Assembly: GCA_028282785.1 (NCBI GenBank)
Contig: JANQHE010000012.1
Location: 1-64,000, forward strand
Length of the DNA: 64,000 nucleotides
Reading direction: 5' to 3'
Source: Bacteroidales bacterium
Lineage (GTDB): Bacteria; Bacteroidota; Bacteroidia; Bacteroidales; UBA12077
Part shown: positions 60,095 to 64,000 of the stretch, one piece after another
Layout: every line of letters starts with the position of its first letter
How positions within the stretch are numbered: position 1 is the first letter of the stretch
The notes under the pieces: model-generated
Databases searched by the model: none
Seen by the model: the letters and a program-made list of their open reading frames with translations, nothing else
Told to the model about the DNA's origin: nothing
Program-made: the position numbers and the translations under genes

Positions 60095-62407
60095 ATGAAT
60101 ATTAAGATGAATTTAAAAACCAAGATGCTTGTTTATATTCTTTCTGCATCATTGGTAATTTATGTACTAGCTTTAGGATATGTAAGTTTAAGATTAAAGA
60201 ATATTGCATTTGACAATGCCAAAGAGTTAACAAATACATATGCGAGAGAATATGCAAATTATGTTAAGGCCGATTTGAATGTTGATATGAATATGATGCG
60301 GGCCTTAGCACAGGTATCTGAAGGATATAAAAGATTTCCCAAAGATCAGATGATTGATATGTTTAATGATATAATAGAAAACGTTATTAAAGATACTCCC
60401 GAATTTCTGGCAATATTTTATAGTTTGGAATTAAGTGCAATATGGCCTGATTGGGAAAAGCCTTTTGGAAGAATGCGACTAATTTATTACAGATCAGATG
60501 GCCAAATACACTATAAGAATGAAGTAATTGATACTGTTCCAGGTTTTACAAGAGGAGACTATTATCATCAATTGGAAAATCAGGTAGAAGATGTAATGGA
60601 TCCTTATTTTTATGCATATAGTCAAAGCGAAGGTGAAATTCTTATGACAAGCACTGTTGTCCCAATTATCGTAGATGGCATATCTATTGGTGTTGTTGGT
60701 GTAGATTTGGGTTTAGATAGATTTCAGGAATCAATAAATGAGATTCGTCCGGTTGAAGGAAGTTATGGTTTTTTACTTGCTTATGATGGTGTTTTTGTTG
60801 CTCATAAAAATGAAGAGTTGATTGGAAAGTCAATCCTTGAAGTTGAAGGTGAAAAATCTGACATACTGGAAAAAATTCAAAAAGGAGAAGAGTTTTCAAT
60901 GATAAAAACAGATGAGAACAATCTTGATTACTGGGTTTCTTATGCTCCAATATATATTGGGAAAAGTGTAACACCATGGTCTTTTGGTTTTGCAGTTCCT
61001 GTTGATGTTATTTTAGAAGAAGCAAAGTCTACCTTTAGAAGTTCCATTTTTTGGGGAATGATTGGTTTACTTTTAATAGCATTCATTATATGGTTAATTG
61101 CACATAATATATCACATCCGATATTTAAAACTACAGCTATTTTAAAAGAATTAGCAAAAGGCGATATTGATAAAACTAAGAAACTGGAGGTAAAATCAAA
61201 TTCATCGATTGAAATTAGTGAAATGGGTAATTCAGTAAATACTTTAATTGACGGATTAAATAAAACAGCCGAATTTGCACGCGAAATTGGCAAAGGAAAT
61301 CTTGAAAAAGAGTTCGAAGTTCTAAGCGATAAAGATATTTTGGGTAATTCATTACTTGAAATGCAAAAAAGTTTAAATATTGCTCAAGAGCAAGAAACCG
61401 AGAGAAAATTAGAAGATCAAAAGCAAAACTGGGCAACACAGGGATTAGCAAAATTTGGTGAAATCTTACGCCAGAATACAGATGACATGCATGAATTTGC
61501 ATACCATATAGTAAGTAATCTGGTTAAATATATTGAAGCAAATCAAGGCGGATTATTTATTATTAATGATGATGATAAAAATGATCCGTTTGTTGAGTTA
61601 CTTGCTTTCTACGCTTATGAAAGACGTAAATACATGGAGAAAAGAATTGACATTGGAGTCGGATTAATCGGACGTTGTGTTCAGGAACAAAAAACAATCT
61701 ACATGACTGATCTTCCTGACGAATATATTACGATAACTTCCGGCCTTGGTCAATCTGTTCCAAGTGCATTGTTGATTATTCCTTTAAAAGTAAATGATGA
61801 AATATTCGGTGTAGTTGAATTAGCTGGATTTAATTCGTTTGAAGATCACATAATTAAATTTGTAGAGGAAGTGGGCGAAAGTATAGCATCTACAATTTCA
61901 ACCACAAAAATAAATATCAGAACCAGTCAGCTATTGGAACAATCTCAGCAACAAAGCGAGGAAATGGCAGCTCAAGAGGAAGAAATGCGCCAGAACATGG
62001 AGGAACTTCAGGCTACACAGGAAGAAGCAGCAAGAAGAAGTGCTGAAATGCAGGGCTTACTGGATGGATTAAATGCCGCGAATTTAGTTATTGAATATGA
62101 TCTGGATGGACATATTATTGATGTAAACGACAATTATTTAAAATTGGTTGGAATAAAAAAGGACCAAATGATTGGAACACACCACTCTGATAATATGAAT
62201 TTTACAGAACAACAGAAGAAAGAAAATACTAAATTCTGGATAGATTTAAAAAACGGTGTATCTAAAAAAGAAACTGATCATGTAAAATTGGGAGGTAAAG
62301 AATATGTTTTTGTAGCGACGTATACTCCAATAGTAGATGAAGACGGTAATCCGATGAAAGTGCTTAAAATAGCAACAGATATTACAGATATTTATAAGGC
62401 CAACTAA
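60095..62407 (+). CDS. Cache / HAMP / GAF / PAS sensor protein without an output domain
   Basis: This is a 770-residue membrane sensor. A first helix (about 10-30) leads to a double-Cache extracellular domain (about 35-305, DYYHQLENQVEDVMDPYFYA, SFGFAVPVDVI). A second helix (about 315-335) is followed by HAMP (about 336-400), a GAF domain (about 455-610, IGVGLIGRCVQEQKTIYMTD), a Glu/Gln-rich coiled coil (SEEMAAQEEEMRQNMEELQA) and a terminal PAS domain (about 650-765, VIEYDLDGHIIDVNDNYLKL). No kinase, cyclase, phosphatase or methyl-accepting domain follows. It may signal by protein contact to a separate kinase. ATG 60110 is an alternative start. Confidence 0.88.
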   Translation: MNIKMNLKTKMLVYILSASLVIYVLALGYVSLRLKNIAFDNAKELTNTYAREYANYVKADLNVDMNMMRALAQVSEGYKRFPKDQMIDMFNDIIENVIKDTPEFLAIFYSLELSAIWPDWEKPFGRMRLIYYRSDGQIHYKNEVIDTVPGFTRGDYYHQLENQVEDVMDPYFYAYSQSEGEILMTSTVVPIIVDGISIGVVGVDLGLDRFQESINEIRPVEGSYGFLLAYDGVFVAHKNEELIGKSILEVEGEKSDILEKIQKGEEFSMIKTDENNLDYWVSYAPIYIGKSVTPWSFGFAVPVDVILEEAKSTFRSSIFWGMIGLLLIAFIIWLIAHNISHPIFKTTAILKELAKGDIDKTKKLEVKSNSSIEISEMGNSVNTLIDGLNKTAEFAREIGKGNLEKEFEVLSDKDILGNSLLEMQKSLNIAQEQETERKLEDQKQNWATQGLAKFGEILRQNTDDMHEFAYHIVSNLVKYIEANQGGLFIINDDDKNDPFVELLAFYAYERRKYMEKRIDIGVGLIGRCVQEQKTIYMTDLPDEYITITSGLGQSVPSALLIIPLKVNDEIFGVVELAGFNSFEDHIIKFVEEVGESIASTISTTKINIRTSQLLEQSQQQSEEMAAQEEEMRQNMEELQATQEEAARRSAEMQGLLDGLNAANLVIEYDLDGHIIDVNDNYLKLVGIKKDQMIGTHHSDNMNFTEQQKKENTKFWIDLKNGVSKKETDHVKLGGKEYVFVATYTPIVDEDGNPMKVLKIATDITDIYKAN

Positions 62408-62430
62408 AAAAACCAACTATTAAGCCTAAA

Positions 62431-62464
62431 AAAGCCCGTAAAATAATTTACGGGCTTTGTTTTA
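62431..62464. terminator. Bidirectional terminator between sensor and DUF6588-like gene
   Basis: The perfect 12-bp stem AAAGCCCGTAAA / TTTACGGGCTTT has a four-base loop, with T-runs in both directions. Confidence 0.9.
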
Positions 62465-62476
62465 TATCTATTTATA

Positions 62477-63598
62477 CTATCTAAAACTAATTCCTAATCC
62501 TGCACTTGCAACCGAATAATTAGCATAAGTGTAATCAAAATTTATGGTTACTACTGCAAATTTAAATCTTAAACCAGCATTAAATCTTGGTTTTGTTGCA
62601 CTTCCATCAGAACTTTCAATACTTATATCAATCGGATCTCTTAATGCGGATTCTTCCGTAACCAGAACATCACCATTAGTTTGTACTTCAGGGAAAGGGT
62701 AATTGCCTTTTAATTTTAAGTTTGTTTTACTTGTACTAATACCAACACCTCCGTAGATACATATCACTTTAAAATCACCTGAAAATAAAATATTTGCAGT
62801 AAAGTTGCTAATGTCAAGAACCATTTCCTGGTTATCATAATAACTTGGTAGTTCCAATATGTTATTAGATGTAGTTACACCCATATCAACATATGCAGAA
62901 GGTTGAAAATCTAATCCGACTGTCGATTTCATTTTAGTATAACCACCTTGCAATGTCAGGTCAAAAACAGGAATTTTATTTAACGCCGGTATCCATTGTT
63001 TTATTCCATGTTTTACTCCAATACCCCACAATCCAATCTTACTATCATTACCCCATTCCATATCAGGTGAATACCTGAAATTCAATTCAGATTCTTTCAT
63101 TAATCCAATTCCAACTTGCAGCACAGGCATAGCTGAATAAGCTAATCCGGTTCCTTTAGGCAAATTAAAACTTGTTATGGGTACATCTCCCACAAAGGGC
63201 ATATTTTGATAATAAGTTAAGGTTTGACCTTCTTTATTTTTTCCGGCTGCAGTTGGAGAATCAGTCCCATCAACACCTACCGTTAATCCGTTTGTCGCAT
63301 CACCTAATTCTAATTCATTTGCATCATAATTTTGATCCGCAGAAGGAATCATTGCTAAGTTAAATGATACCGTTATATCAAAACCTCCTAATTTATGAGG
63401 CTTAGCAGTATTATACCATCCTGTACTTAAAGCAGCTCCCATGCCATTCGCATAAGGAGATAAATAAGCTTCAAGTATTTTTGCGGCATCATCTTCTCCG
63501 GTTGATAATATTTGTCCTAATTGGGAAAATTGTGCTTTTATCGTTCCGGAAATCAGTAAAATTGCTATTGTTGCATAAATAAATTTGTTCCTTTTCAT
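62477..63598 (-). CDS. DUF6588-like outer-membrane barrel protein
   Basis: This is a 373-residue protein with a signal peptide (about 1-22, LLISGTIKAQ). The N-terminal QLGQILSTGEDDAAKILEAY, then LSPYANGMGAALSTGWYNTA and KPHKLGGFDITVSFNLAM, match a Bacteroidota family I know as DUF6588. The rest alternates short strands and ends with VTINFDYTYANYSVASAGLG plus the aromatic terminus ISFR, consistent with an outer-membrane barrel. Function unknown. It is transcribed alone, converging on the sensor gene. Confidence 0.75.
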   Translation of the reverse strand: MKRNKFIYATIAILLISGTIKAQFSQLGQILSTGEDDAAKILEAYLSPYANGMGAALSTGWYNTAKPHKLGGFDITVSFNLAMIPSADQNYDANELELGDATNGLTVGVDGTDSPTAAGKNKEGQTLTYYQNMPFVGDVPITSFNLPKGTGLAYSAMPVLQVGIGLMKESELNFRYSPDMEWGNDSKIGLWGIGVKHGIKQWIPALNKIPVFDLTLQGGYTKMKSTVGLDFQPSAYVDMGVTTSNNILELPSYYDNQEMVLDISNFTANILFSGDFKVICIYGGVGISTSKTNLKLKGNYPFPEVQTNGDVLVTEESALRDPIDISIESSDGSATKPRFNAGLRFKFAVVTINFDYTYANYSVASAGLGISFR

Positions 63599-63765
63599 GA
63601 TTTTTGATTTAGTAATTTTGTGTGTTTATTATTAAAGATGCAAAAATTCTACTAAAAGTTTCGTATAACCATATTTTTATTAACATTTATTGGAAAATTA
63701 ATAAATCTAAAAAAATGATCTATAAAATCTATCTTGCGAAATAACAATTTTAACCTTAGTTAGTT

Positions 63766-63773
63766 TAAATTTG
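63766..63773 (+). promoter_or_regulatory. Probable rarA -7 box
   Basis: TAAATTTG matches TAnnTTTG and lies 14 bases before the rarA ATG, giving a very short leader. No TTTG is seen at the -33 distance. Confidence 0.4.
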
Positions 63774-63787
63774 TAAAAAAATCTTTT

Positions 63788-64000
63788 ATGGCAATAAATC
63801 AACCTTTAGCTGACCGAATGCGTCCAAAGTCCTTACAGGAATATATTGGTCAAAAGCATCTGGTAGGTGATAATGCCATCTTACGTAAAGCTATAGAATC
63901 CGGAAATATACCATCGTTTATTCTTTGGGGACCTCCGGGTGTTGGCAAAACAACCTTGGCAAAAATAATTGCAAATCAGCAAAACAGACCATTTTTTACG
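63788..64000 (+). CDS. rarA: Replication-associated recombination protein A (partial, 5' end)
   Basis: These are the first 71 codons of a RarA/MgsA-type clamp-loader-like AAA+ ATPase, cut by the window end. The start reads PLADRMRPKSLQEYIGQKHL, then IPSFILWGPPGVGKTTLAKI, which gives the RFC-type N-terminal box and Walker A. RarA acts at stalled replication forks. RuvB would not have this start (PLADRMRP...GQ.HL), so RarA is the better call. Confidence 0.9.
   Translation, partial: MAINQPLADRMRPKSLQEYIGQKHLVGDNAILRKAIESGNIPSFILWGPPGVGKTTLAKIIANQQNRPFFT

Noticed and set aside
1-64000. CRISPR arrays, tRNA, rRNA, insertion sequences and prophage
   Set aside because: No regular direct repeats with spacers, no tRNA-like cloverleaf, no rRNA motifs and no transposase, integrase or phage structural gene were seen.

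Overview
The window looks like chromosomal DNA of a free-living member of the Bacteroidota, probably a Bacteroidales/Marinilabiliales-like lineage. The A+T content is high, promoters fit the Bacteroidota pattern TTTG-N20-TAnnTTTG, Shine-Dalgarno sites are rare, and one secreted cupredoxin ends in a type IX secretion sorting domain. Other lineage markers are FAS1 lipoproteins, a two-component-type propeller fused to a PP2C phosphatase, a TonB-dependent receptor, DUF5777, DUF4295 and DUF6588-like proteins, and a phosphoglycerate-mutase-like stand-in for homoserine kinase beside thrC. I see no rRNA, tRNA, CRISPR array, transposase or integrase.

Layout. 0.3-2.2 kb: a four-domain fasciclin lipoprotein broken by a one-base frameshift. 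2.5-9.1 kb: a plus-strand cluster of cupredoxin, haem lipoprotein, DUF5777 barrel, YceI protein, propeller/SpoIIE sensor and AlkD-like protein. 10.3-15.0 kb: amino-acid genes (Cys/Met PLP enzyme, thrC, homoserine kinase surrogate), with a four-helix-bundle gene inserted among them. 15.4-19.4 kb: ABC exporter, metal-type ArsR regulator with a Cys-rich peptide, phosphatase-like protein and a PflX-like radical SAM protein. 19.6-24.7 kb: a LexA-like / DinB / DnaE mutagenesis cassette. 24.7-35.3 kb: orphan nucleotidyltransferase, DUF72, Lrp regulator with EamA exporter, an isolated unknown protein with an effector-like C-terminus, a YfiR / TonB receptor / TPR operon and an MFS transporter.

35.5-44.9 kb is the accessory region: a frameshifted ComEC-like hydrolase, a zeta-type toxin-antitoxin pair, a cupin gene, a decayed gene, and a tight three-gene operon of DNA methyltransferase, UvrD-type helicase fused to a Fe-S PD-(D/E)XK nuclease, and a membrane-anchored protein of unknown family. 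Diverged intergenic repeats lie on both sides of this operon. It is the best candidate in the window for an undescribed, probably defensive, system.

45.0-64.0 kb is housekeeping: TPR protein, gyrA, clpC, tpx, rimO, ftsY, DUF4295-rpmG-rpmB, an M48 protease with cinA, a lipoprotein, fabG, a Cache/HAMP/GAF/PAS sensor without an output domain, a DUF6588-like protein and the start of rarA. Short palindromes of the CCTGCC-loop-GGCAGG type are scattered through the window. One sits inside the thrC reading frame and another appears to have landed inside a different palindromic element.
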